Below, piece by piece: positions 9,108-16,873 of a stretch of 51,665 nucleotides of DNA (within the stretch, counting starts at the first letter, position 1; each line of letters starts with the position of its first letter). Position numbers and translations under genes: made by a program. The notes beneath the pieces are model-generated. The model saw nothing but the letters and a program-made list of their open reading frames with translations, did not search any database and was not told where the DNA came from. The stretch lies in NCBI GenBank assembly GCA_010692645.1, contig JAAHGS010000032.1, positions 1 through 51,665 on the forward strand, written 5' to 3'. The stretch comes from Symploca sp. SIO2E9 (GTDB lineage: Bacteria > Cyanobacteriota > Cyanobacteriia > Cyanobacteriales > Coleofasciculaceae).

Positions 9108-9316
9108 TCCTTCGGATTAGGTAAATCCCAGATTACTTCAAATTTGGCATCAGGGACATGGTGACGCCACCAGTTGAGATGTCCCTCCGCATCTGATTTG
9201 GTGCGATAGCGATCGATAATTGACCATTGCAGCTTATTGTGCAATAGACGTGCGATCGCTTCGCGCTAGCCCTTCAGGCTAATCGCCCACGGTTTGAGTC
9301 GGTCTCGATAGGACAT
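9101..9316 (-). pseudogene. Small conserved-looking gene broken by a 27-bp palindromic insert with an in-frame stop
   Basis: From the ATG at 9316 the minus strand reads MSYRDRLKPWAISLKG, then TAG, then an open frame to the TAA at 9101-9103 ending EVIWDLPNPKDK. The stop lies inside a 27-bp stretch (9257-9283) that splits a HIP1 octamer. Removing the 27 bp restores GCGATCGC and the continuous protein KPWAIARLLHNKLQWS, giving about 61 aa with a Trp-rich core (GHLNWWRHHVP). The downstream part reads like a small conserved cyanobacterial protein with a YRTKSDAEGHL helix. Function unknown. If ribosomes read through the TAG a full product could still be made, but I call it broken. Confidence 0.65.
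9257..9283. repeat. 27-bp small dispersed repeat inserted in a HIP1 site
   Basis: The insert carries CGCTTCGCG and TAGCCCTTCAGGCTA (stem TAGCC/GGCTA). The left flank GCGAT and right flank CGC join to GCGATCGC if it is removed. Its length and structure match the very small mobile repeats (21-27 bp) described in filamentous cyanobacteria. It places a TAG in the host reading frame. Confidence 0.65.
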
Positions 9317-9350
9317 AATTTAATTGTCTCCTTGAGTGATATGGAGCCAG

Positions 9351-9392
9351 AGCCAGCCTGACCAAGTTGACCACTAAGAGGCTGGCTTTTTT
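9351..9392 (+). terminator. Intrinsic-terminator-like hairpin with no obvious upstream plus-strand gene
   Basis: AGCCAGCCT (9351-9359) pairs perfectly with AGGCTGGCT (9379-9387), followed by TTTTTT. It lies just upstream of the minus-strand pseudogene start. No plus-strand coding gene ends here, so it may close a small RNA or an antisense transcript, or be part of a repeat. Confidence 0.5.
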
Positions 9393-9501
9393 CCTGGGTT
9401 GTAGTTGCAACAATATTAAACTAACACATTACTTTTATTAGCACAACCCTTGAGCAGAAAAAAATTGGCACGTAGAACCTTACTCAATAACCTGAGTATC
9501 A

Positions 9502-9578
9502 GTAGGTTGGGTTGAGGCAACGAAACCCAACATATAATCTGGTTAGAATTGTGTTTCACGCCCTTCTACCAAACCTAC
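9502..9578. repeat. REPIN-like pair of GTAGGTTGGGTT repeats
   Basis: GTAGGTTGGGTTGAGGCAACGAAACCCAAC is followed by an inverted, diverged copy ending in CCAAACCTAC. Two REP-like units facing each other match the REPIN layout. It is related to the units next to the RAYT gene (11481-11510 and 12111-12545). Confidence 0.65.
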
Positions 9579-9614
9579 TTTTATTAACAGAACTTACGCA
9601 ATTGATTCGATTTA

Positions 9615-9724
9615 GCCGCCCTAACCCCCCAACTTTGGCGGGAACATATCCTCAAAGTCCCTCGCTCAATACTGGGGGGAATTAGCGAATGCTTCGCTTT
9701 TTTACAAATGGGGATTTAGGGGGC
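9615..9724. repeat. MITE-like inverted repeat with GCCC(C)CTAA ends
   Basis: The left end, GCCGCCCTAACCCCCC, is an imperfect inverted copy of the right end, GGGGATTTAGGGGGC, a common non-coding repeat type in cyanobacteria. Inside lies AGCGAATGCTTCGCTTTTTT (about 9684-9703), a small hairpin plus T-run. No coding content is seen. Confidence 0.6.
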
Positions 9725-9730
9725 AAATCC

Positions 9731-9849
9731 TTAAAGACGCGGGGACACGGTGACACGGGGACGCGGGGACAAATTGGATGGGGATTTGACCCCAACCAAT
9801 TTTATGCACCCTATAGACGGTGGGGTATTTAACCCAAATTAATTTCGAT
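9731..9849 (+). repeat. Dispersed repeat family B, copy 1
   Basis: Starts TTAAAGACGC, has a variable GACGCGG/ACACGG array, then GGATGGGGATTTGAC, CAACCAATTTTAT, GACGGTGGGGTATTT and ATTAATTTCGAT. The same ordered blocks recur in the same orientation at 32832-32946. It lies 120 bp upstream of the kinase gene. The rest of the gap to the kinase is AT-rich with no gene seen. Confidence 0.75.
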
Positions 9850-9969
9850 CAATTTTAGTTAAAATTACCAAATTTTGGAGGATAAGCCCTAATTAAGGTT
9901 AATTAACTCGTTCATGCAACAGGTTGCACATCGGCAATCTAGAATAGAGACAGAGAAGGTAAACTCATC

Positions 9970-11454
9970 ATGTCGTGGACACCAGGCCAACAGCTGCAAA
10001 GCCGCCCCTATGTTATTGAAAGTGTTCTCGGCTCAGGTGGCTTTGGAATTACCTACAAAGTGCGCCACCTAGAATACAACCAGTATTTCGTGATTAAGAC
10101 TCCTTTAGACCGTCTCAAGCACGACCCCAATTATGACAAGTATTTGAGAGGCTTCCAAAAGGAAGGGGAGAAACTCAAACGGCTTTGTGAAAAACCCCAT
10201 CCTCATATTGTCCAAGTCATTGATTTTTTTACAGAAGCTGAAAACCCCTGTTTGGTGATGGAGTATATTCCAGGGGAGAATTTGTACCAAATAGTTAAGC
10301 AACAAGGTGCATTAACAGAAACTCAGGCAGTAAAAGTTATTTGCCAGATTGGAGATGCCTTGAACTTCATGCATCAAGCTGAGTTAGTGCATCGGGATGC
10401 CACGCCTCTCAATATAATGATGCGAACTCCAGAAGAGGCTGTACTGATTGATTTTGGTATTGCCAAAGGGATTAACCCTGCCACTAGCACTCAAACGGAT
10501 ATGGCTGGTAATCGCACATTTGCCCCCTATGAGCAGGTGGGTAAAGGCAGTCGAAAGAAAACTGTTGACGTGTATTCCCTGGCAGCATCTCTGTATTATG
10601 CTGTCACAGGTGAGTGTGCTACTGCTTCCTTGGGTCGAAAGTTATCCAATGATAAATTAATCCCACCTAAGAAGCTCAATCCTAATATTAGCGATCGCAT
10701 TAATCAAGTAATCCTTAAAGGAATGGCACTGGAACCAGAGGCTCGACCTCAATCAGTGGGAGAGTGGTTGGGTTTATTAACTTCTCAAGACCCATTTAAT
10801 CAGAATTTGGAAGAAGTTGATAAGAATCCTGGAATTTCTCAAAGTTTACCGACTATTGCTTTTTTTATAATTCTATTAGTAGGAATTTTAATGGGAACAT
10901 CGCTGCTTCCTCAAAATTTATTAAAAGAAGATGCTCCAGAATCAGCTTCACAAGAGTTATTTAGAGGAAATTACTCTCGACTGGAAAACTTTCTGAAACA
11001 GAAGAAGTGGGAAGAAGCGGATCAAGAAACCTATCAAGTAATGCTGACAGTTGCAGGTCCCAAATCACAGGCACAGGGGCGTTTCGATTTAGTTGAGTGG
11101 GCACAATTTTCTTGTCCAGACTTCAAGGAAATTGACCGTCTTTGGAGTGAAGCCAGTAGTGGCAAGCTAGGCTTCAGTGTCCAGAACAAGATTTTAGAAG
11201 AATCAAAAAACTTTATAGCATCATACGCAAAAATCGGATGGATGGAAGAACTTTCAGTAGGTTATTCTTGGGTAGTAGCTTGGAATTACGATCCAGAAAC
11301 TAAAGCAGTGGAGTATTATCCTAAATACAGACCTAATTTTGATAATCCTCCCGATGGACACTTGCCAGCTAAACTAGAATGGAAAACTCTTTCAGGTCAA
11401 GAAAGACGAGATCTAAGATTTGAAGCGATTTATAGATGCAATTTGAATTTATGA
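9970..11454 (+). CDS. Ser/Thr protein kinase with transmembrane segment and C-terminal GUN4 domain
   Basis: 494 aa. The kinase domain spans about 13-270: P-loop GSGGFG (21-26), ATP Lys43 (FVIKTP), catalytic HRDATPLN (141-148) and DFG (161-163), with a PYEQ-type activation segment. The catalytic-loop Lys of HRDxK is Thr here, as in part of the family. One transmembrane helix lies at about 292-313 (IAFFIILLVGILMGTSL). The C-terminal part from about 335 (LENFLKQKKWEEADQET, then IDRLWSEASSGKLGFSVQ) is a GUN4 domain, the fold that binds Mg-protoporphyrin or bilins in the chlorophyll regulator GUN4. Such kinase-GUN4 fusions are known in cyanobacteria and suggest tetrapyrrole sensing; that is inference. 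It stands alone, in a repeat-rich region. Confidence 0.92.
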   Translation: MSWTPGQQLQSRPYVIESVLGSGGFGITYKVRHLEYNQYFVIKTPLDRLKHDPNYDKYLRGFQKEGEKLKRLCEKPHPHIVQVIDFFTEAENPCLVMEYIPGENLYQIVKQQGALTETQAVKVICQIGDALNFMHQAELVHRDATPLNIMMRTPEEAVLIDFGIAKGINPATSTQTDMAGNRTFAPYEQVGKGSRKKTVDVYSLAASLYYAVTGECATASLGRKLSNDKLIPPKKLNPNISDRINQVILKGMALEPEARPQSVGEWLGLLTSQDPFNQNLEEVDKNPGISQSLPTIAFFIILLVGILMGTSLLPQNLLKEDAPESASQELFRGNYSRLENFLKQKKWEEADQETYQVMLTVAGPKSQAQGRFDLVEWAQFSCPDFKEIDRLWSEASSGKLGFSVQNKILEESKNFIASYAKIGWMEELSVGYSWVVAWNYDPETKAVEYYPKYRPNFDNPPDGHLPAKLEWKTLSGQERRDLRFEAIYRCNLNL

Positions 11455-11480
11455 TTAAAGGCTGAACTCTTTCAATTTTA

Positions 11481-11510
11481 GTAGGTTGGGTTGACGAAGG
11501 AAACCCAACA
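11481..11510. repeat. REP-like unit upstream of the RAYT gene
   Basis: GTAGGTTGGGTTGACGAAGG followed by AAACCCAAC. It shares GTAGGTTGGGTT...AAACCCAAC with the tandem units just downstream of the transposase gene, so the gene is flanked on both sides by the same palindromic repeat. Confidence 0.75.
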
Positions 11511-11552
11511 TCAACCATCATCTATTCCCAGATAGGCATTATTCTAAATCCC

Positions 11553-12095
11553 ATGCAATATCGGAGAGCTAAAACACCAGGAGCAACCTATTTTTTTACA
11601 GTAGTAACTCATCAGCGCCGAAAAATTTTATGCCAACCAGAAAATGTGGATTTATTAAGAGAAGCTTTTCGATATGTTATGCAAAAACATCCATTTAAAA
11701 TCGATGCTATCGTGATTTTACCAGAGCATATTCATTGTCTTTGGACATTGCCTCAAGGGGATGCAAACTTTTCCACTCGTTGGCGGTTAATTAAAAGTTG
11801 GTTTAGCCGGCAATGTAATCTTCAATATCAAAGTCACATTTCAGCATCCCGACAACACAAAGGAGAAAAAGTTGTGTGGCAACGCCGATTTTGGGAACAT
11901 CAAGTTCGAGATAATCGAGATTTTGTCGCTCATGTTGAATATATTCACTATAATCCAGTGCATCATCACTTGGTAAAAGCCCCAAAGGATTGGCAATATT
12001 CTAGTTTTGACAGGTATGTACAACAAGGGATTTATGATCTGATGTGGGGGACTTCCGAGAAGCTCGTTTTTAATAGTTCCATTGGCATGGAATAA
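11553..12095 (+). CDS. REP-associated tyrosine transposase (RAYT, TnpA_REP)
   Basis: 180 aa. RAYTs are single-strand-acting HUH/Y1 nucleases of the IS200 superfamily that mobilise REP/REPIN palindromes. The sequence has YFFTVVTHQRRKIL, the HUH motif in LPEHIHCLW (His59-Ile-His61) and the tyrosine helix EYIHYNPV (Tyr130/Tyr133), with WQRRFWEHQVRD before it. All are intact and full length. REP-like palindromes lie 43 bp upstream and from 16 bp downstream (a four-unit array), which fits a RAYT with its cognate repeats. The ATG at 11553 begins MQYRRAKTPGATYFF, the usual family start. Confidence 0.92.
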   Translation: MQYRRAKTPGATYFFTVVTHQRRKILCQPENVDLLREAFRYVMQKHPFKIDAIVILPEHIHCLWTLPQGDANFSTRWRLIKSWFSRQCNLQYQSHISASRQHKGEKVVWQRRFWEHQVRDNRDFVAHVEYIHYNPVHHHLVKAPKDWQYSSFDRYVQQGIYDLMWGTSEKLVFNSSIGME

Positions 12096-12110
12096 AGAGA
12101 TGATGTTAAG

Positions 12111-12545
12111 GCTGTAGGTTGGGTTGAACCTTGTGAAACCCAACCAATCAAGATGGAGAGATAATGTTGGGTTTCGTTACCTCAACCAAATCTACAAGAT
12201 TAGCGGCTGCATTTTATGGTATTGGCTGTAGGTTGGGTTGAACCTTGTGAAACCCAACCAATCAAGATGGAGAGATAATGTTGGGTTTCATTACCTCAAC
12301 CAAATCTACAAGATTAGCGGCTCCATTTTATGGTATTGGCTGTAGGTTGGGTTGAACCTTGTGAAACCCAACCAATCAAGATGGAGAGATAATGTTGGGT
12401 TTCGTTACCTCAACCAAATCTACAAGATTAGCGGCTGCATTTTATGGTATTGGCTGTAGGTTGGGTTGAACCTTGTGAAACCCAACCAATCAAGATGGAG
12501 AGATAATGTTGGGTTTCGTTACCTCAAGCCAACCTACAAGATTAG
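12111..12545. repeat. Four tandem 114-bp REP/REPIN-like units
   Basis: GCTGTAGGTTGGGTTGAACC starts at 12111, 12225, 12339 and 12453, an exact period of 114 bp. Units 1-3 are almost identical; the fourth diverges in its last part and runs into a HIP1 site. Each unit contains GTAGGTTGGGTT...AAACCCAACC and an inverted GTTGGGTTTCGTTACCTCAACC copy, so each is itself a pair of facing REP-like elements. The array fills the gap between the RAYT gene and the 3' end of the transketolase-like gene. Confidence 0.9.
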
Positions 12546-12560
12546 CGATCGCACTTCAAA

Positions 12561-14759
12561 TTAATCAACTAACTCTTTAGCCCGCTTCGCTAAATTCTCC
12601 GCCGTCAAACCATTAAAAGCCATAATTTTACCAGCACTAGATGCCGTTTCACCACGCCTCCAAGCAAAAGTATCCCGCTTACAATTACAGCGCAACATAA
12701 TTGGTTCGAGCATCGCACTAGTACCACCAGTCACACCAATCACAGCATCACCGCCAAACAGCTTTTCAAACCCCTCTTCATCTAAGAAATGACTATCAGC
12801 TTGAGTGCAAGTTTCCCAAGCAACATCATTGGGACGATATAAACGTCGAGGATTAATCACCGAGACAATCCGCACCCCGATACCTTCATCTTCAAGATGG
12901 ACAGCCGCATCAAACACTGGAATCAGAGTCATATCCCCAATTACTGCAAATACAACCTTCTTGCTACCTTCAGTTTCATGCAAAACGACACCGCCATCCT
13001 TCAAGGCTTGCCTAGTTTGGTCAAAACTTGTACGCACTGGCAAAGGGGACTTACTAGCAGTAATCGTAATTCCCTTATTCTTAGTTGTCAGCGCCCACTC
13101 ATAACAAGCTTGGATACTATTAGCATCAGCAGGGAAGAGAGGGAAAATATTACCATTGCGCATCATCGCCGCAAAGTAATTTTCAATCTCGGGACGTTGG
13201 TGAGTCCAACCATTACGCCCTTGTTCCAAGGCTCCAGCTGTAAATAGCGTAACCGTAGAAGGAGTAGGGCGGCGTAACTCTGCCATCGCTTGGGTTACCG
13301 TCTGCCAAATCGGCAAACCGTTAATTGCAAAAGATTCATAGGAACACCAGAGAGTACGGGCACCAAACAACGCCAAACTCGCCGCTAAACCAGCACAAGC
13401 ATCCTCACTCAAAGGTTCATAAACTTGACCCTTTGGTCCTTGGAAATAGAGTTCATCCACAGTAGGGTGAACGATTTTGAGGGCAATATTAACATTATTA
13501 ATCCCAGAAGCCGCATTACCATCAGCATTGGAAATAATAAAATTGGGGTCTTTTTGTCCTACATGGGCAACTAAATTCCCCATTGTCGTGGTAGCGACTT
13601 TCTTCTCACCCTTAATCGTAAATTCCTCCAAGGGCAATTCACCCAAATCCGGCAGGGGTAATTCTGTTTCCGTAACCACCTGATGAGATGCAGGACCACC
13701 AGCCGCCCGTTCAAAGTTTGTCCTCACTAATTCCCAAGCAGCTGGTGCTAAGGCACGGGTTTTGAGAGCGCTAACGATTTCTTCATTGTCTAGGGTATGG
13801 TGAGGATAGAGGTTGTGGGATTTTGCTCCCTTTGCATGCACCCCTGCCCCTTTCAACTGTTTGACAATCAACACTGTCAACTTGCCACCCAGAGCAGATT
13901 TAGCGGCTTTATCTGTAGCTTCCAGAACTGCTTTCGTAAATTCTAGGCGTTTGTCTAAGGAAAACTCAGTGCTATCGACATAATCACCAGCTTGGTTAGC
14001 ATCATCATAGTCCTTAGCGTTAACTAAGATAATTTCTTGGAAACCATTGCCCTCCCAGTATTCAATCATCTCCTGATTCGGCTTAGTAGACACCATACTG
14101 TGGTGTTCTTGGGAATAACCATTCCAAACCAAGATAGGCAGGAAATTAGTAACTTCTGGATAGGCGGTATGGAAGTGAGCCATGCTGCTCATAATATAAG
14201 GCTCACCTAAGCCACCATCACCAATAGTGACAGGGAAAAGTTGCCCTGGGTGCAGCTTTGCCCCAGCCATAGCGAAATGCTGCCCTTGTCCCAAAGGTCC
14301 AGCAGGGTTAAGGAGCCCAGGAATTTGACCAGAAAGGTGTCCTAAAAGTCCGTGCATTTCCCGGAAACGTTCCCGCATTTGCTCTACAGTCTCAATTCCC
14401 ATATCCTCTAAGGAACGGTCAAGAAACATATTGCTGTAGAATCCAGGGGCATGGTGTCCCACTTCCGTGATTATGTTCTTGTAGCCCAGCATCACTAAAG
14501 AAGCAATACCTTCAGCAATACTGGCAAATCCTCCTGGATGTCCAGAAGCCTTGCTAGCTGTCACTTGCAGGGTTAGGTAACGTAAAGCATCAGCAGCAAG
14601 TAAAGTTTGGAAGACAGCAGCTGGATCTGTAGGAGAAGCGCACGCTTTTTGTCCTTTTACAATTGCTGGTTCTTGAGCATACTTATCAAAACCAGGCAGA
14701 GTCTTACCAAAATATTGAATTCCTTGACAAAAAGTCGGAACTCCAGTAGCAACTGTCAT
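12561..14759 (-). CDS. Transketolase-family thiamine-diphosphate enzyme (non-canonical paralogue)
   Basis: 732 aa. Transketolase features are visible: ASGHPGG (72-77), GPLGQG (154-159) and the ThDP motif GDG (180-182), with the conserved Asn about 30 residues later (VWNGYS, Asn213). The pyrimidine-domain stretch is LSEDACAGLAASLALFG, followed by the transketolase-type C-terminal domain (VFAVIGDMTLIPVFDAA, RIVSVINPRRLY). It is clearly different from the classical transketolase at 46665-48671, with an N-terminal extension and altered substrate-loop sequences. It is often labelled transketolase or phosphoketolase-like in cyanobacteria. I do not see the phosphoketolase signature order, so substrate and reaction are left open. 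It probably acts in sugar-phosphate metabolism in the cytosol. Monocistronic; the start ATG at 14759 gives MTVATGVPTF. Confidence 0.8.
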   Translation of the reverse strand: MTVATGVPTFCQGIQYFGKTLPGFDKYAQEPAIVKGQKACASPTDPAAVFQTLLAADALRYLTLQVTASKASGHPGGFASIAEGIASLVMLGYKNIITEVGHHAPGFYSNMFLDRSLEDMGIETVEQMRERFREMHGLLGHLSGQIPGLLNPAGPLGQGQHFAMAGAKLHPGQLFPVTIGDGGLGEPYIMSSMAHFHTAYPEVTNFLPILVWNGYSQEHHSMVSTKPNQEMIEYWEGNGFQEIILVNAKDYDDANQAGDYVDSTEFSLDKRLEFTKAVLEATDKAAKSALGGKLTVLIVKQLKGAGVHAKGAKSHNLYPHHTLDNEEIVSALKTRALAPAAWELVRTNFERAAGGPASHQVVTETELPLPDLGELPLEEFTIKGEKKVATTTMGNLVAHVGQKDPNFIISNADGNAASGINNVNIALKIVHPTVDELYFQGPKGQVYEPLSEDACAGLAASLALFGARTLWCSYESFAINGLPIWQTVTQAMAELRRPTPSTVTLFTAGALEQGRNGWTHQRPEIENYFAAMMRNGNIFPLFPADANSIQACYEWALTTKNKGITITASKSPLPVRTSFDQTRQALKDGGVVLHETEGSKKVVFAVIGDMTLIPVFDAAVHLEDEGIGVRIVSVINPRRLYRPNDVAWETCTQADSHFLDEEGFEKLFGGDAVIGVTGGTSAMLEPIMLRCNCKRDTFAWRRGETASSAGKIMAFNGLTAENLAKRAKELVD

Positions 14760-14915
14760 AGTCTCAAAAACCTCTTCTAATCATTCCAGAGTATTAAATC
14801 AATCCTACAAGTCAGAAGCTTAATGCTGATTGCATGTAGGGGTGAATAGGGGTTTTAACAGCAGTGAAATTTCTTATTGATTAGATTAAAAAGTATAACT
14901 AGAGGAAAAACACTC

Positions 14916-16763
14916 ATGAGTACATTACCTGATGGTCCACAGCTACCTCGGTGGTGGCAACTAATCCAGTGGATTGCTAATCCCTTTGGCTATTTAGATC
15001 AATGCCGTCAAAGGTATGGTGACACTTTTACTATACGTTTGAGTGGTCTTGAACCTTTTGTCTTCTTGAGCCATCCCCAAGCAATTCAGGCAATATTTAC
15101 CGCTGCTCCTAGTCAGTTTGACTCTGGTCGAGGTAACGCTATCATACAACCGTTAGTGGGAGATAACTCCCTGATGACACTCGATGGCAATCGCCACAGA
15201 CAGCAACGCAAACTCCTCTTACCTCCCTTTCATCTGTCTTCGCGGCAGGAGACTCTCGAAACACGCGACGAGACGTGCGACATAAACGCCTGGGGAAACC
15301 CCAGGCGACGCGCACTCGCCGAATGCCGCGCCTCCAATTAAGTTTGTGGTAAGATACTTTTGGTCGTTGACCCACCCAGACAACGGGGACAGACAGCCTA
15401 ACAGATCGAAGTTCGCAATTTTTGGCGACGGCGCAGAAAAGTTGGCAGACTGGGATAAGCTGACAGGGCAATGGAAAGTCAACCCCTCAAAGACGCAAAG
15501 TGAATAGATTTTTTCGATACATAACCGTACCGCAGGGCTTGCGGAATCGGGACTTTTAGTGGAGTCGAATGTCTGTGGACGTATCGATGTCGGGGGCATA
15601 GTTTGAAGATTGTGTCTAGATATGTACGGTTGAAGCAGAAAAACCTAATCGTGAGTCTTAGGAATCCCTCGCGTCCCGCGATGGGAGGATGTCAAGGGGA
15701 AAGAATGTATTCTTATAGCCAATTAATTTGCGAACTTACCGAGGAGGTAGCAAGTCAGTGGGTAGTAGGCAAACCTTTTGTCGCCCGTAATGCGATGCAA
15801 GAGATTACTCTTAGAGTAATTATGGGAGCTGTTTTTGGTTTGCGAGAGGGAGAACGTTATCAGCAACTGAAACCACAACTGTCGGCAATACTGGATATGA
15901 CTGGCTCCCCGTTACGCTCTAGTATGCTGTTCTTCAAGTTCCTACAGAAAGATTTAGGGCCTTGGAGTCCTTGGGGAAAAATGTTACGTCGTAAGCAAAA
16001 AATTCACGAACTCCTCCAGGCAGAGATTGAGCAACGGCGAGAACAAGCCAAATATGATGGCAACGATATTCTCACTCTCATGCTCTGTGCTCGAGATGAA
16101 AATGGAGAGCCAATGACAGATGAGGAATTAAAAGACCAGTTAATGAGTCTATTGGTTGCAGGTCATGAGAGTAATGCAACTGCCTTATCTTGGGCATTAT
16201 ACTGGATTCACCAACTTCCAGATGTAAAGGAAAAACTGCTACTTGAACTCGACAGTTTACCGAATAAACCACACCCAATGGCGATCTCTAAACTGCCTTA
16301 CTTGAGTGCAATTTGCCAAGAAACCCTGCGAATTTACCCAGTTGTTCCCGTTACTTCCCCTCGCATCACTAAATCTCCAATCGAGATTATGGGTCGCCAG
16401 TATGATACCAATACAATCCTGTTTCCCTGTATTTATCTGACTCATCATCGAGAAGAACTTTATCAGGAACCTTATCAGTTCAAACCAGAGCGATTTATCG
16501 AACGTCAATATTCTGCTTACGAGTATTTGCCCTTTGGTGGTGGCAACCGACTCAGTATTGGCTATGCCTTGGCAATCTTGGAAATAAAGCTAGTACTAGC
16601 TACAATTTTATCTCGTTATCAATTAGCACTTGTCGATGACAAACCAGTCCAACCAGCCCGTCGCGGTGTCACCCTCGCCCCTGCTAACGGTATACCAATG
16701 CTTTTAAAAGGCAAACGTCTAGTTCAAAGCCAGTCCCAACGGTCTCTGGTAGGCTCAGCTTAA
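14916..16763 (+). pseudogene. Cytochrome P450 gene (CYP110-like), split by an insertion and lacking the haem-ligand Cys
   Basis: The first part (14916-15233) reads MSTLPDGPQLPRWWQ through RHRQQRKLLLPPFH. The second part (15696-16763) continues exactly in the family sequence with GERMYSYSQLICEL. Between them is a 462-bp IS-type insert with stops. Downstream, the I-helix is AGHESNA, the K-helix ETLR and the PERF-type motif FKPERF. The haem loop is FGGGNRLSIG, where the invariant Cys (FGGGxRxCxG) is Ser, one base away (AGT for TGT). Without the thiolate ligand the enzyme could not be a normal P450 even if the insert were removed. The true start is the ATG at 14916 (AGAGGA 9 nt upstream) rather than the TTG at 14877. 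The gene would have made a membrane-associated or soluble monooxygenase of about 460 aa. Confidence 0.9.
15234..15695 (+). mobile_element. IS200/IS605-type relic (tnpB remnant with right end) inside the P450 gene
   Basis: 462 bp inserted without target duplication between CCCTTTCAT and GGGGAAAGAATG. The right end reads AGGAATCCCTCGCG...CGCGATGGGAGGATGTCAA: an imperfect hairpin closed by the TCAA typical of IS605/IS1341 right ends, where the TnpB omega-RNA scaffold ends and the guide (flanking DNA) begins. The left part has a strong hairpin CGCCTGGGG/CCCCAGGCG (about 15290-15310). A frame inside (RTAGLAESGLLVESNVCGRI) resembles a degenerate TnpB C-terminal tail. No intact tnpB or tnpA remains. 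An ORF-less group II intron was considered because of a GTGCGAC, but the ends do not fit. Confidence 0.72.
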
Positions 16764-16805
16764 AATTCAATTAATTGTAAAGAATGCTGCAAATAGTTTG
16801 GCTTT

Positions 16806-16836
16806 AAGTAATAAGTAATAAGTAATAAGCAATAAG
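16806..16836 (+). repeat. AAGTAAT heptamer tandem repeat
   Basis: Four or more copies of the TAATAAG heptamer (AAGTAATAAGTAATAAGTAA...), the last with one change (AATAAGCAATAAG). It lies 38 bp upstream of the next gene, whose own AAGGGTAAAG stretch may serve as ribosome binding site. Confidence 0.8.
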
Positions 16837-16873
16837 TTAGGATTTACACAAAGCCTCTAAAGGGTAAAGCTTA

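Noticed and set aside
12111-12545. Regular spacing suggested a CRISPR array.
   Set aside because: The whole 114-bp unit is conserved with no variable spacers, and the units are palindromic REP-like elements beside a RAYT gene.
15273-15320. GTGCGAC followed by strong hairpins, suggesting the 5' end of a group II intron in the P450 gene.
   Set aside because: The insertion starts about 40 bp earlier, no domain V-like hairpin was found, and the 3' end (GGGAGGATGTCAA) fits an IS200/IS605 right end instead.
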